A stretch of DNA of 64,000 bases, taken from Bog-532 sp963805255. Its GTDB lineage: Bacteria; Actinomycetota; Actinomycetes; Streptosporangiales; Streptosporangiaceae. The translations under genes were made by a program, and so were the position numbers. The notes under the pieces are model-generated. The model was not told the origin of the DNA, ran no database searches, and was given only the letters and a program-made list of their open reading frames with translations. The stretch spans positions 206,830-270,829 of the forward strand of contig CAWDTK010000020.1 in the NCBI GenBank assembly GCA_963805255.1. Direction: 5' to 3'. Positions 16,973-25,036 of the stretch are shown piece by piece. How positions within the stretch are numbered: the stretch's first letter is position 1; every line of letters starts with the position of its first letter.

Positions 16973-17209
16973 GTGAACAAGACCTACGGCCGGCTCAAGC
17001 TGGACGAGCCGGTCACCAGCACCTACAGCCTGGAGCAGGTCAACCGGGGCTAGGAGCGCGCTGAATAAGTCCCATTTTTCATGATCAATGTCGCAAAGCC
17101 GCAGGTCAGCTGCTAGCTCCTTGAGCGCAAACAGGGTTATTCAGTGGCCTCCTAGGAGGATCTCGAGGCCGGCCAGGACATCCGCGGCGTCGTCGGCCTG
17201 TTCCGCTGA
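16973..17209 (+). pseudogene. C-terminal fragment of a zinc-type alcohol dehydrogenase, split by a 100-bp element
   Basis: From 16973 the frame reads VNKTYGRLKLDEPVTSTYSL and EQVNRG to a TAG at 17051. It resumes at 17156 as EDLEAGQDIRGVVGLFR and a stop at 17209. Together this is the end of an MDR alcohol dehydrogenase (the usual pattern is TYSLEQINEGYEDMLAGKNIRG). Everything upstream is missing. The codon at the break is TAG even when the inserted element is removed, so the gene was already broken or has mutated since. Confidence 0.65.
17053..17152. mobile_element. 100-bp MITE-like element with TA target duplication
   Basis: Flanked by TA at 17051-17052 and 17153-17154. The left end reads GGAGCGCGCTGAATAA and the right end, reversed, GGAGGCCACTGAATAA: 13 of 16 bases match. 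It has no coding capacity and is AT-richer than its surroundings. Size, TIRs and TA duplication fit a non-autonomous IS630/Tc1-type element. Confidence 0.65.
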
Positions 17210-17222
17210 ACGGAGATTGCCC

Positions 17223-18680
17223 ATGACCGTCACCACCGCCGGCATCGTTCACACCGGCGTCTTCATCGACAACACCTGGACCGATACCGACCGCACATTC
17301 ACCGACGTGAACCCGGCCACCGAGCAGCCCCTGGCCGACATCGCCGCGGGCAGCGCGCGCGACATCGCCGCCGCCGTCGCCTCGGCGCGCCGCGCGCTCG
17401 AGGGCGCCTGGGGCGCCACGCCCGGTCCTGGACGGGCCGCCGTCCTCAACCGAATCGCCGACCTGATCGAGCGCGACGCCGAGACCCTCGCCCGCCTCGA
17501 GGCGCTCGACATCGGCAAGCCGGTCGGCCAGCCGGCGATGCTCGACGTGCCCAACGCCATCACGACCTTCCGGCACTTCGCCGGCTGGGCCGACAAGATC
17601 ACCGGCTCGGTCATCCCCACCGCGGGCTACTTCGGCCGCCCGACGCACTCCTACACCCGGCGTGAACCTGTCGGCGTCATCGGCGCGATCGTCCCATTTA
17701 ACACGCCGCTGATGATCGCGGCCTGGAAACTCGGGCCCGCCCTGGCTGCCGGCAACACCGTGGTGGTCAAGCCGCCGGAGGACGCGCCGCTGTCGATCCT
17801 GCATCTGGCCGGCCTGCTCGCCGAGGCAGGGCTGCCCGAGGGCACCGTCAACGTCGTCCCCGGCCTCGGCGAGATCGCCGGCCAGGCACTGGTCGACCAC
17901 CCCGGGGTCGATAAGATCAGCTTCACCGGCAGCCCGGAAGCCGGCCGGCAGATCCAGATCAGCGCCGCTCAGACCTTCAAGCGCGTCACCCTGGAACTCG
18001 GCGGCAAGACCCCGCAGATCGTCCTGGCCGACGCCGACCTCGACACCGCGGTCAAAGGCATCTCCCTGGGCTTGTTCTTCAACCAGGGCGAGGTATGTGC
18101 GGCCGGGACGCGCGTGCTCGTCCACCGCTCGCTGTGCGACGGGGTGATCGACGCCCTGGCCGGCGCTGCGGACGCCCAGGTGCTCGGAGACCCGTTCGAC
18201 TCGGCCACGACCATGGGCCCCCTGGTCAACAGCAGCCAGCGGGACCGCGTTCTCGGTTACATAGACAAAGGCCGTACCGAAGGCGCCAGGCTCGTCGCCG
18301 GCGGCAGTCGTCGGGATGGGCCTGGGTACTTCGTCCGGCCCACCATCTTCGCCGACGTCGACAACGATATGACGATCGCTCGCGAGGAGATCTTCGGACC
18401 GGTCGGATCAATCATTGCCTTCGACGACCCCGAGGAAGCAATCCGCATCGCCAACCACACCCAGTACGGCCTGGCGGCATCGATCTGGACCAAGGACGTC
18501 GCAGCGGCGCACACTATCGCCGCCCGGGTCCGCGCCGGCGCTGTATGGGTGAACGGCTGGGCAGCAATCGATCCCGCGCTGCCGTGGGGTGGCATGAAGA
18601 CCAGCGGCATCGGGCGCGAACTCGGCTGGAGCGGCATAGAGGCCAATACCGAAGAAAAAGCCGTGACAATCGTCTTGTGA
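17223..18680 (+). CDS. Aldehyde dehydrogenase (NAD(P)-dependent)
   Basis: 485 residues. The nucleotide-binding and catalytic motifs are complete: GVIGAIVPFNTPLMIAAWKL, KISFTGSPEAGRQI, the general base Glu in VTLELGGKTPQIV, the nucleophile Cys in FFNQGEVCAAGTRV and EEIFGPVGSIIAF. It oxidises an aldehyde to the acid. ATG at 17223 has CGGAG upstream; the longer reading from 17088 would start inside the MITE. It sits just after an alcohol-dehydrogenase fragment, which suggests a former alcohol-to-acid pathway. Confidence 0.92.
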   Translation: MTVTTAGIVHTGVFIDNTWTDTDRTFTDVNPATEQPLADIAAGSARDIAAAVASARRALEGAWGATPGPGRAAVLNRIADLIERDAETLARLEALDIGKPVGQPAMLDVPNAITTFRHFAGWADKITGSVIPTAGYFGRPTHSYTRREPVGVIGAIVPFNTPLMIAAWKLGPALAAGNTVVVKPPEDAPLSILHLAGLLAEAGLPEGTVNVVPGLGEIAGQALVDHPGVDKISFTGSPEAGRQIQISAAQTFKRVTLELGGKTPQIVLADADLDTAVKGISLGLFFNQGEVCAAGTRVLVHRSLCDGVIDALAGAADAQVLGDPFDSATTMGPLVNSSQRDRVLGYIDKGRTEGARLVAGGSRRDGPGYFVRPTIFADVDNDMTIAREEIFGPVGSIIAFDDPEEAIRIANHTQYGLAASIWTKDVAAAHTIAARVRAGAVWVNGWAAIDPALPWGGMKTSGIGRELGWSGIEANTEEKAVTIVL

Positions 18681-18989
18681 TGGGCGTTTGGTCGGGAAAT
18701 GTCTAACCCGGGACAAAGCTATGTAGCGTTCAATCCTGTACCGATCGAGTACGGCCCGGATTGTTTGTTTTGCGCTGGCAGCTACTTCTGACGCCAATTG
18801 CACCAGGTGAGAACTCGCGACGGCCTGCTATCGGGCATCGTCAGACCCGCGCCATCGGGTACGACGTGCTGCCGGCCTGCGCCCCGGGATGGGCGTCCTG
18901 ACCAGCCCTTCTCACACCGAGCGGCCATCGGATACGCGTCTCGCACGCGCTGCTGGCCAACCCAGGAACATTGAAAGGAACTGAGTGAA
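18681..18989. other. Intergenic promoter region
   Basis: No frame of interest. The sequence just before 18990 has GAAAGGAACTGAG as ribosome-binding site for the oxidase. Confidence 0.5.
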
Positions 18990-20378
18990 ATGTCCGTCCA
19001 CCAAACACAACTCCGCCCGCCGAGCCGGCTGACTTCGGCTCTGGCAGGCAAGGTCGTGATCCCCGGGCACGCGCGCTTCGACGAAGCGCGACGAGCCTGG
19101 AACCTGGCGATCGACCAGCGACCCGCGGCGGTGGTGTTTCCGGAGTCGCCGCAGGATGTCGCAGCAGCTGTGCTGTTCGCGCGCGAGTCCGGCCTGCGGG
19201 TCGCGGCGCAGGGCACGGGCCACAATGCCGGGCCGCTCGGCCCGCTCGAGGACACGATCCTGCTCAAGACCGAGCGGATGCGCGGCGTGACGATCGATCC
19301 CCTCGCGCGGACGGCGCGCGTTGAGTCTGGCGTCCGCTGGCTCGAGGTCGTCGAGGCCGCGGCACGGCACGGGCTGGCTGCCCTCGCCGGCTCCTCGCCC
19401 GACGTCGGGGTCGTCGGCTACACGCTCGGCGGCGGGATGAGCTTCCTCGGCCGCAAGCACGGCCTGGCCGCCAGCAACGTGAGCGCGATCGAGCTCGTGA
19501 CCGCCGACGGCCGGCTGGTGCGCACAGACCGGGAGAACGAGCCAGACCTGTTCTGGGCGCTGCGTGGCGGCGGCGGCAGCTTCGGCTTGGTGACCGCGAT
19601 CGAGCTGGAGCTGTTCCCGATCACACGGGCATACGCGGGAATCCTGTGGTACCCGATCGATCGTGGCCCTGACGTTCTGCACGCCTGGTGGGAGCTGACC
19701 CAAGGCGGCCCTCCAGACGAGCTGACCACCGTCGGCCGGTTCCTGAACCTCCCGCCGATCCCGGAGATCCCCGAGCCCGTCCGCGGCAAGTCGTTCGCGA
19801 TCATCGAGGCCTACCACCTCGGCGACCCGGCTCACGCCGACGACCTGCTCGCGCCGCTGCGCGCGCTCGGACCGATCAACGATACGGTCGCCCCGGTCCA
19901 GATGCCGGCGCTCAGCCACATGCACATGGACCCCGAGCAGCCAGTGCCGGTCGCCGGCGACGGGCTCATGGTCGGCCATCTCCCGGCGGACGCGCTCGAC
20001 ACGTTCGTGGCGGTGGCCGGCGCGGGCGCGCGGTTCCCGCTGCTGTCCATCGAACTGCGCCACCTCGGTGGCGAGTTCCGCCGGCCGCGGCCCCAGCACG
20101 GTGCGCTCGCCTCGATCGACGCGGACTACGCCATGTTCGCCACCGCCATGCTGGCCGCCCCGGAACTCGAAGCGCCCGTGCGCACACAGGTACAAGCCGT
20201 CAAGGACGCGCTCGCGCCCTGGGCCGCCAGGCACATGTACCTGAACTTCGCCGAGACGCGGCGAGACACGGCGAGGTTCTGGACCGAGCAGGCCTACCAC
20301 CGCCTGCGCCGCATCAAGACCGCCATCGACCCCAACGACGTCATCCGCTCAAACCACCCCATCCCGCCCGCCAGCTGA
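18990..20378 (+). CDS. FAD-binding oxidoreductase (PCMH/berberine-bridge type)
   Basis: 462 residues. The FAD-binding PCMH domain includes RVAAQGTGHNAGPLGPL, whose His is the usual 8-alpha-histidyl attachment site, then GVVGYTLGGGMSFLGRKHGL and DLFWALRGGGGSFGLVTAIE. The Cys used for a second covalent FAD bond in bicovalent members is absent from the SSPDVGVVGYTLGGG segment, so single attachment is inferred. The C-terminus has the BBE-like YLNFAETR and IDPNDVIRSNHPI. The substrate is unknown. A decayed relative follows at 20418. Confidence 0.88.
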   Translation: MSVHQTQLRPPSRLTSALAGKVVIPGHARFDEARRAWNLAIDQRPAAVVFPESPQDVAAAVLFARESGLRVAAQGTGHNAGPLGPLEDTILLKTERMRGVTIDPLARTARVESGVRWLEVVEAAARHGLAALAGSSPDVGVVGYTLGGGMSFLGRKHGLAASNVSAIELVTADGRLVRTDRENEPDLFWALRGGGGSFGLVTAIELELFPITRAYAGILWYPIDRGPDVLHAWWELTQGGPPDELTTVGRFLNLPPIPEIPEPVRGKSFAIIEAYHLGDPAHADDLLAPLRALGPINDTVAPVQMPALSHMHMDPEQPVPVAGDGLMVGHLPADALDTFVAVAGAGARFPLLSIELRHLGGEFRRPRPQHGALASIDADYAMFATAMLAAPELEAPVRTQVQAVKDALAPWAARHMYLNFAETRRDTARFWTEQAYHRLRRIKTAIDPNDVIRSNHPIPPAS

Positions 20379-20417
20379 CGCCCCACGGCTTCAAGTTCAC
20401 CGAGGAGCAGCACACGT

Positions 20418-20735
20418 CATGAGACCAGGGCTGGTGATCGGAGCAAGGCGCGTCGTCGGTGCGCTCGCCCGCCGCGCCCCCGACGGCGGAGCCAGCCCAG
20501 CATCGAGGCGAATTACCTGATGTTCGCCGGCCGGGGCCGCACGCCCACGCCCAAACTGGCCGCAGCGGTGCGCAGGCACGCGCAGGCCGTCAAGGACGCG
20601 GTCGCCGCCTGGCGCTGCCAGCTACAACTACTACAATTTCGCCGAAACCCCAGCTGCGGCGAGCTGCTGGGCGGGACGCTCCGGGTCGGCCCGGGCCAGG
20701 ACGGCTGGGTCGTTGAGTTGAAGGTGCCGGGATGA
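20418..20735 (+). pseudogene. Decayed C-terminal piece of a second berberine-bridge-type oxidase
   Basis: IEANYLMFAGRGRTPTPKLA and HAQAVKDAVAAWR match the gene upstream (IDADYAMFATAMLAAPELEA and QVQAVKDALAPWA). After a frame change SYNYYNFAETPA matches MYLNFAET. So this is a shortened, frameshifted paralogue fragment directly behind the intact gene. Confidence 0.65.
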
Positions 20736-21418
20736 GCGAGGAAGGCGCCACGGTGCGCGTGGTGGTGGCCGACGACCAGCGAGTGGTGCGCGAGGGCCTG
20801 GTGACCGTGCTCGGGGTGCTGCCCGGCGTCGAGGTCGTCGGCGCCGCCGCCGACGGCGAGCAGGCCGTGGCCCTGGTGAACCGCCACCGGCCCCAGGTCG
20901 TGCTGATGGACCTGCGCATGCCCCGCCTGGACGGGATCGAGGCCACCCGCCGCATCCTGGCGGCCCACCCCGTCACTGCCGTCGTGGTGCTCACCACCTA
21001 CGCCGACGACGACTCGATCCTGGCTGCCCTGCGGGCCGGCGCGCGCGGCTACCTCACCAAGGACGCCGGCCGGCAGGAGATCGCCCGGGCCCTGCACGCC
21101 GCCGCCGCCGGCCAGGCCATCCTCGACCCCGCCGTGCACGCCCGTCTCGTCGCCGCGGCCGGCCCCGCCCCCAGCGGCTCCATCCCCTCCCGGCCCCTGC
21201 CGGACGGGCTGAGCCCCCGGGAGGCCGAGGTCCTGTCCCTCATCGCGACCGGGCGCACCAACACCCAGATCGCGGACGCCCTTGTCGTGAGTACCTCGAC
21301 GGTGAAGACCCACATCAACAACATCTTCGCCAAGACCGGCGTCAGAGACCGGGCGCAGGCCGTCCAGTACGCGTACCGCCACCACCTCGCCGACCCGGGC
21401 GCAGCGAACCATCCATAA
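20732..21418 (+). CDS. NarL/LuxR-type response regulator
   Basis: 228 residues. Receiver domain: VRVVVADDQRVVREGLVTVL with the acidic pair, phospho-acceptor Asp in VVLMDLRMPRLDG, Thr/Lys in VVVLTTYAD and YLTKDAG. The LuxR helix-turn-helix is LSPREAEVLSLIATGRTNTQ with STVKTHINNIFAKTGV. The likely partner kinase at 21652-22110 is only a fragment on the other strand, so this regulator may be orphaned. Confidence 0.92.
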   Translation: MSEEGATVRVVVADDQRVVREGLVTVLGVLPGVEVVGAAADGEQAVALVNRHRPQVVLMDLRMPRLDGIEATRRILAAHPVTAVVVLTTYADDDSILAALRAGARGYLTKDAGRQEIARALHAAAAGQAILDPAVHARLVAAAGPAPSGSIPSRPLPDGLSPREAEVLSLIATGRTNTQIADALVVSTSTVKTHINNIFAKTGVRDRAQAVQYAYRHHLADPGAANHP

Positions 21419-21503
21419 CCCTGGTTCATCCCGCCGCGAGCGGCTTGGAAGCCTGCAAAGCCGGGGACCTCGGCATCGCCCAGTCGTGTCCCCGCGAACT
21501 CGG

Positions 21504-21598
21504 TGATGCAGGCCGACATCGATGACGGCATTCGCCGCGGGCTCTCCACCGAGGAACGCGCCGAGCTGGGGAGCTGTGCACCGCCAATCAGGAAGTAA
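21504..21598 (+). pseudogene. Remnant of an IS3-type OrfA
   Basis: The frame reads VMQADIDDGIRRGLSTEERA followed by ELGSCAPPIRK and a stop. The ADIDDGIRRGLSTEERAEL stretch is the familiar C-terminal part of IS3 OrfA proteins; the continuation (usually LRRENRRL) is lost. Confidence 0.55.
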
Positions 21599-21651
21599 AG
21601 GGGATGAAGAATGGACATGCACAAACCAGGGCGGACGGGGCCGACCCCAGG

Positions 21652-22110
21652 TCATCGGCGCGGTGAAGTTTGCCGGGGGCGCCATGCCGCTTGCTGCCAC
21701 ATGAGAGCCTCCTGTGCGACGCGGACCACGGTGTGGGCGGCGTCGGCGCGCAGCGGTTCCGGGGTGCCGGTGACCTCCAAGCCGGCCGCGTTGCTCTTAG
21801 CCATCTGACGCAGGGTCTCCGGTAGCGGCAGCGTGTCCTCGCGCAGGGCGTGCACCGCGCGGCGGGTCTGGCTGATGCTGTCCACGGCGAGCGCACGGGC
21901 ACGGCCGACGGCCGCGGCAGCTTCCTCCTCGCGACCGCTTTCGCGTAGCGCGTCGGCCGCGTCCAGTTGCAGCACGACGCCGGACAGCGAGTAGCCCAGG
22001 ATGTCGTGGATCTCGCGGGCAATGCGCCCGCGCTCCTCCAGGGCGGCCTCGCGGGCCTCCGGCTGTCCCGCGCGCTGGGCTTGCTCGGCCTTGCGGCGGG
22101 CGTGCAGCAG
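21652..22110 (-). pseudogene. Fragment of a NarL-type sensor histidine kinase
   Basis: One frame reads LLHARRKAEQAQRAGQPEAR, then ERGRIAREIHDILGYSLSGV, the HisKA_3 box with the phospho-accepting His. It continues with SISQTRRAVHALREDTLPLP and HTVVRVAQEALM, after which the ATPase domain is lost. The N-terminal sensor part is missing and the frame runs directly into the carboxymuconolactone decarboxylase fragment upstream. Confidence 0.7.
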
Positions 22111-22339
22111 CGCACCGCGTCGAACTCGGTCTGGTGGGTCAACTCGGTCTGGTAGTAGGCGCCGGCCGGCACGATCGTGCCGGAGAGCGTCGGGTTGGCC
22201 AGCAAGATCTTGTGCGGTCCGGGCACCGCCCGCGCAGCTTCAGGGTGTAGTCGGAGGCCTGCTTCATCTCCTCGGGCATCTCGCTCACGGGCGTCTCGGC
22301 GAAACGCCTGAAGGTCCCGAAATCGGTGTTGTCGCTCAT
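22100..22339 (-). pseudogene. Fragment of a carboxymuconolactone-decarboxylase-like protein
   Basis: From ATG at 22339 (GGAAGGAA upstream): SDNTDFGTFRRFAETPVSEM, PEEMKQASDYTLKLRG. After a frame change VPGPHKILLANPTLSGTIVP and AGAYYQTE follow. These are the first 65 residues of a CMD/AhpD-like protein. It is frameshifted and truncated by the join to the kinase fragment, near a repeated CCAGACCGAGTT. Confidence 0.65.
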
Positions 22340-22403
22340 CTCGTTCCTTCCGTGCTTGCCCGGGACTGGCATCGCCGCGGTCGCCGCCTGCTGACTGGTC
22401 AGC

Positions 22404-22495
22404 CGGGCATATCGCGGCGGATCGGACCGATTCCAGCCTCTGGGCGGCCAGGATGACCAGGCAATCGCAAAGTTGGTGTGATTCCGCCGGCCGCC
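22404..22495. repeat. Dispersed repeat, copy A
   Basis: About 90 bp similar to 38826-38920, including GCGGATCGGACCG, CGGCCAGG and the highly similar GGCAATCGCA..GGTGTGATTCCGCCG. In the plus frame both read GSDRF..L.GQ.D.AIA..V and a stop, so they may be ends of a decayed gene family or a non-coding repeat. Confidence 0.6.
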
Positions 22496-22584
22496 CGGCC
22501 TGTCCTGGCCAGCGGCACGCCCCGGCGGCCCCGGACATGGCCTGCCGCGAATCCCGGTCCGCGTGTCTGCTGCGCGGACGGCAC

Positions 22585-22655
22585 TGGTGACCGGGGCTGC
22601 CGGCGGCCCGGCCAGGTCGGGCAATCACCCCGATGGTGTGATGACCGCTCATCCG
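22585..22655. repeat. Direct repeat 1 with ATCAC-GTGAT palindrome
   Basis: About 71 bp, repeated at 22768-22839. It contains GGGCAATCACCCCGATGGTG and TGATGACCGCTCATCCG. Within it ATCACCCCGATGGTGTGAT is an imperfect palindrome that could be a regulator site. No gene lies between. Confidence 0.7.
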
Positions 22656-22767
22656 ATCGGCGTCCAGGATCACAGCGAGGAAGCGGCACGGCACAGGGGG
22701 GTCACCATCACACGCGTCAGCCTCAGGGCAGCCACCGGCGGGAACGCCACGTCGTGTGCGGTGAGCA

Positions 22768-22839
22768 GGTGACCGGGGCGGTCGGCGGCCCCGGCCATGC
22801 CGGGCAATCACCCCGATGGTGTGATTGACCGCTCATCCG
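22768..22839. repeat. Direct repeat 2 with ATCAC-GTGAT palindrome
   Basis: Near-identical to 22585-22655 apart from two single-base gaps and a few substitutions. Its palindrome ATCACCCCGATGGTGTGAT is identical to that in copy 1. Confidence 0.7.
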
Positions 22840-23253
22840 GAGCTTATCTTGAGCTTCAGCGTCAGCCGGGGCCGTGACCTGCGCCTTCGCGGACAGTGTC
22901 CCCGACGCGATATACAGGTGATCGCCAGGGCGGCCTCCGGACACCGTGCGGCCGAAGGTACCGGGCGAGCATGTGTCCTGAGTCATTGCCGTCCTTGTCG
23001 GGTGCGAGAGCGGTCTCGTCGTGATCACGGTGACGCGCTCCCCGCCCCGGCGACGGGTCAGGTAATCGTTTGGTAATTGATCTTTTAGGCGGCGCCGCAG
23101 CGGACCCGGAGCACGGGTCTCGGTGCTTCGCTTGTTCAGGCGGCAAAAAAGAGGACACGCTACGCCAGACGGCGGAAGCCTCGGCCAGCCCGCCGCGGAA
23201 CGCTCAGCACGGCGATTGGTTTCAAAGTTCTGCCTAGATGAATTATTACCTGA
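22840..23253. other. Intergenic region upstream of the iron locus, no gene seen
   Basis: No frame with recognisable motifs. The sequence becomes more AT-rich from 23050 toward the iron boxes. Confidence 0.5.
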
Positions 23254-23271
23254 TTAGGTAAGCCTTACCTA
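23254..23271. promoter_or_regulatory. IdeR/DtxR iron box 1
   Basis: TTAGGTAAGCCTTACCTA is a near-perfect palindrome and matches the DtxR/IdeR consensus TTAGGTTAGGCTAACCTAA closely. It lies 120 nt before the lipoprotein gene of the ferric ABC locus. Confidence 0.88.
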
Positions 23272-23284
23272 TTGACCGGCCTAG

Positions 23285-23298
23285 TTAGGCTCACCTAA
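23285..23298. promoter_or_regulatory. IdeR/DtxR iron box 2
   Basis: TTAGGCTCACCTAA, a second shorter iron box 13 nt after the first. Tandem boxes suggest strong iron repression of the operon. Confidence 0.75.
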
Positions 23299-23390
23299 CC
23301 TGCTCTTGAGCCGCTCTTGCTTGCAGGCATGGATCCACCGGGGGCCGCCATCCTCCCAGAGAGGCACGACAACTGTGGAGAGCAACGACG

Positions 23391-23804
23391 ATGACTGTGA
23401 GCCACTGGGCCAGAGCGCGGACCCGCGTGGGCGGGTCGCTGGCGATCACGTCGCTGGCGATGATAGTGCTTGTCGGCGCTTGCGGCTCGGGCGAGCAAAC
23501 CGCGGCGTCCGCCACGCAGACGCACGCGCTGCAGGTGCAGCAGACGTGCCAGCAGGTGAGTGCCGTGCTCAGCGACGGCCCGGACCCCGACGCGGATCCG
23601 CTCGGCCACGCCCAGGCGCAGATCCTGCCGCTGGAGCAGATCCACGCCTCAGACCAGACGCTCAGCAAGGCGATCAGCGCGCTCGCCAGCGCCTACAGCC
23701 GCTACATCGTGGCCAACGGCACGGACGAGGCGGCCAAATCGGCGCTCACGAGGGTGATCAACCGGATCAACTCGCTCTGCCCAGGGGCGGGGGCGACGGC
23801 ATGA
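23391..23804 (+). CDS. Small lipoprotein of the ferric ABC locus
   Basis: 137 residues. Signal with lipobox: ITSLAMIVLVGACGSG, acylation Cys at VGAC. The mature part is helical with one Cys pair (QTCQQVS and NSLCPG). I do not recognise the family. It lies directly behind two iron boxes and overlaps the next gene (ATGA), so it belongs to the iron-uptake operon. A role as an accessory binding protein is only a guess. Confidence 0.75.
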   Translation: MTVSHWARARTRVGGSLAITSLAMIVLVGACGSGEQTAASATQTHALQVQQTCQQVSAVLSDGPDPDADPLGHAQAQILPLEQIHASDQTLSKAISALASAYSRYIVANGTDEAAKSALTRVINRINSLCPGAGATA

Positions 23805-24895
23805 GGCCAGGTTCACCCGGGCCAGGCCGCGAAGCGCCAAGACTCCGGCCGGCCGGGAAGTGGCGCGCTGTCACCGCCGTCGCCGGGATGACCCTCGCCG
23901 TCGGCGCCTTGGCGGCCTGCAGTGGCGCGGTCTCCGGCGCCGACGCCCCCCAGTCGATCACCCTCTACAGCGGCCAGCATGTGCAGACCACCGACGCGCT
24001 GGTGACGGGGTTCGAGAAGGCCACCGGCATCACCGTCAAGGTGCGCAGCGACGACGAGGACACCCTCGCCAACGCGATCGTCGCCGAGGGATCGCACTCC
24101 CCGGCAAACGTGATCTTCACCGAGAACTCCCAGGTCCTGGAGTTCCTGCAGGACAACGGGCGGCTGGCCAGCGTGGACGCGTCGACGCTGGCGCATACCC
24201 CGGCTCGGTACAACTCACCCCAGGGAGACTGGCTCGGCGTGTCGGCCCGGGTGAGCGTGCTCATCTACAACCCCCGGCTGATCAAGGCAAGCCAGCTGCC
24301 GACGTCGGTGATGCAGCTGGCCAACCCGAAGTACAAGGGCTTGCTGGCGGTAGCGCCGCAAGAGACCGACTTCCAGCCGATCGTGACGTCCGTGGAACGT
24401 GCCTACGGCCAGGCGGCAGCGCTTCGCTGGCTGGACGCGATCAAGGCGAACGCCGGCTCCCATAATTACCCCGATAACGAGACCGTCGCCGACGAAGTGA
24501 ACCGGGGTGCGGTGGCGTTCGGCATCGTCAACCAGTACTACTGGTACCGGATGCGCGCCGAGATCGGCGTATCGAACACCAAGGCCCGGATCGCCTACTT
24601 CGCGGCTGGTGATCCCGGCTACGTCGTGGACGTCTCGGGTGCGGCGATAGTGAAGTCGTCCGCGCGCCAGGCGGCGGCGCAGAAGTTCCTCGCCTACCTA
24701 GTCAGCCCGCAGGCCCAGGAGATCATCGCCAATCCGGCCAAGTCGATCAGCTTCGAGTACCCGATCGCCTCAGGCGTGACCACCCAGGCTGGCGAGACGC
24801 CGTTCAGCCAGCTCAAGCCCTACCCGATCACGGTCGCCGAACTCGGCACCGGGACCACCGCGATCGCCCTGTTGCGCAAGGCGGGCTTGCTATGA
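23801..24895 (+). CDS. fbpA: Ferric iron ABC transporter, substrate-binding lipoprotein
   Basis: 364 residues. Lipobox VGALAACSG, then the FbpA/extracellular binding protein type 1 fold: QSITLYSGQHVQTTDALVTG, FEKATGITVKVRSDDEDTLA, IFTENSQVLEFLQDNGRL. It also has a Tyr-rich VNQYYWYRMRAEIG, where ferric-binding tyrosines are found in FbpA proteins. ATG at 23801 overlaps the lipoprotein stop. Iron boxes upstream support ferric iron as ligand. Confidence 0.85.
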   Translation: MRPGSPGPGREAPRLRPAGKWRAVTAVAGMTLAVGALAACSGAVSGADAPQSITLYSGQHVQTTDALVTGFEKATGITVKVRSDDEDTLANAIVAEGSHSPANVIFTENSQVLEFLQDNGRLASVDASTLAHTPARYNSPQGDWLGVSARVSVLIYNPRLIKASQLPTSVMQLANPKYKGLLAVAPQETDFQPIVTSVERAYGQAAALRWLDAIKANAGSHNYPDNETVADEVNRGAVAFGIVNQYYWYRMRAEIGVSNTKARIAYFAAGDPGYVVDVSGAAIVKSSARQAAAQKFLAYLVSPQAQEIIANPAKSISFEYPIASGVTTQAGETPFSQLKPYPITVAELGTGTTAIALLRKAGLL

Positions 24896-25036
24896 CCGGG
24901 CCAGCGCATGTGACCGGGCCGGCGCGGGCAAGGCCGTGATGGCGTCCTCGCAGACCCTCGCCAGGTCCGGGACACCGGGCCGGCCTCGCCTCCGGCTGGG
25001 CGCGCCCGGCGCGCCCGGCGGCCCGTAACGCTGATC

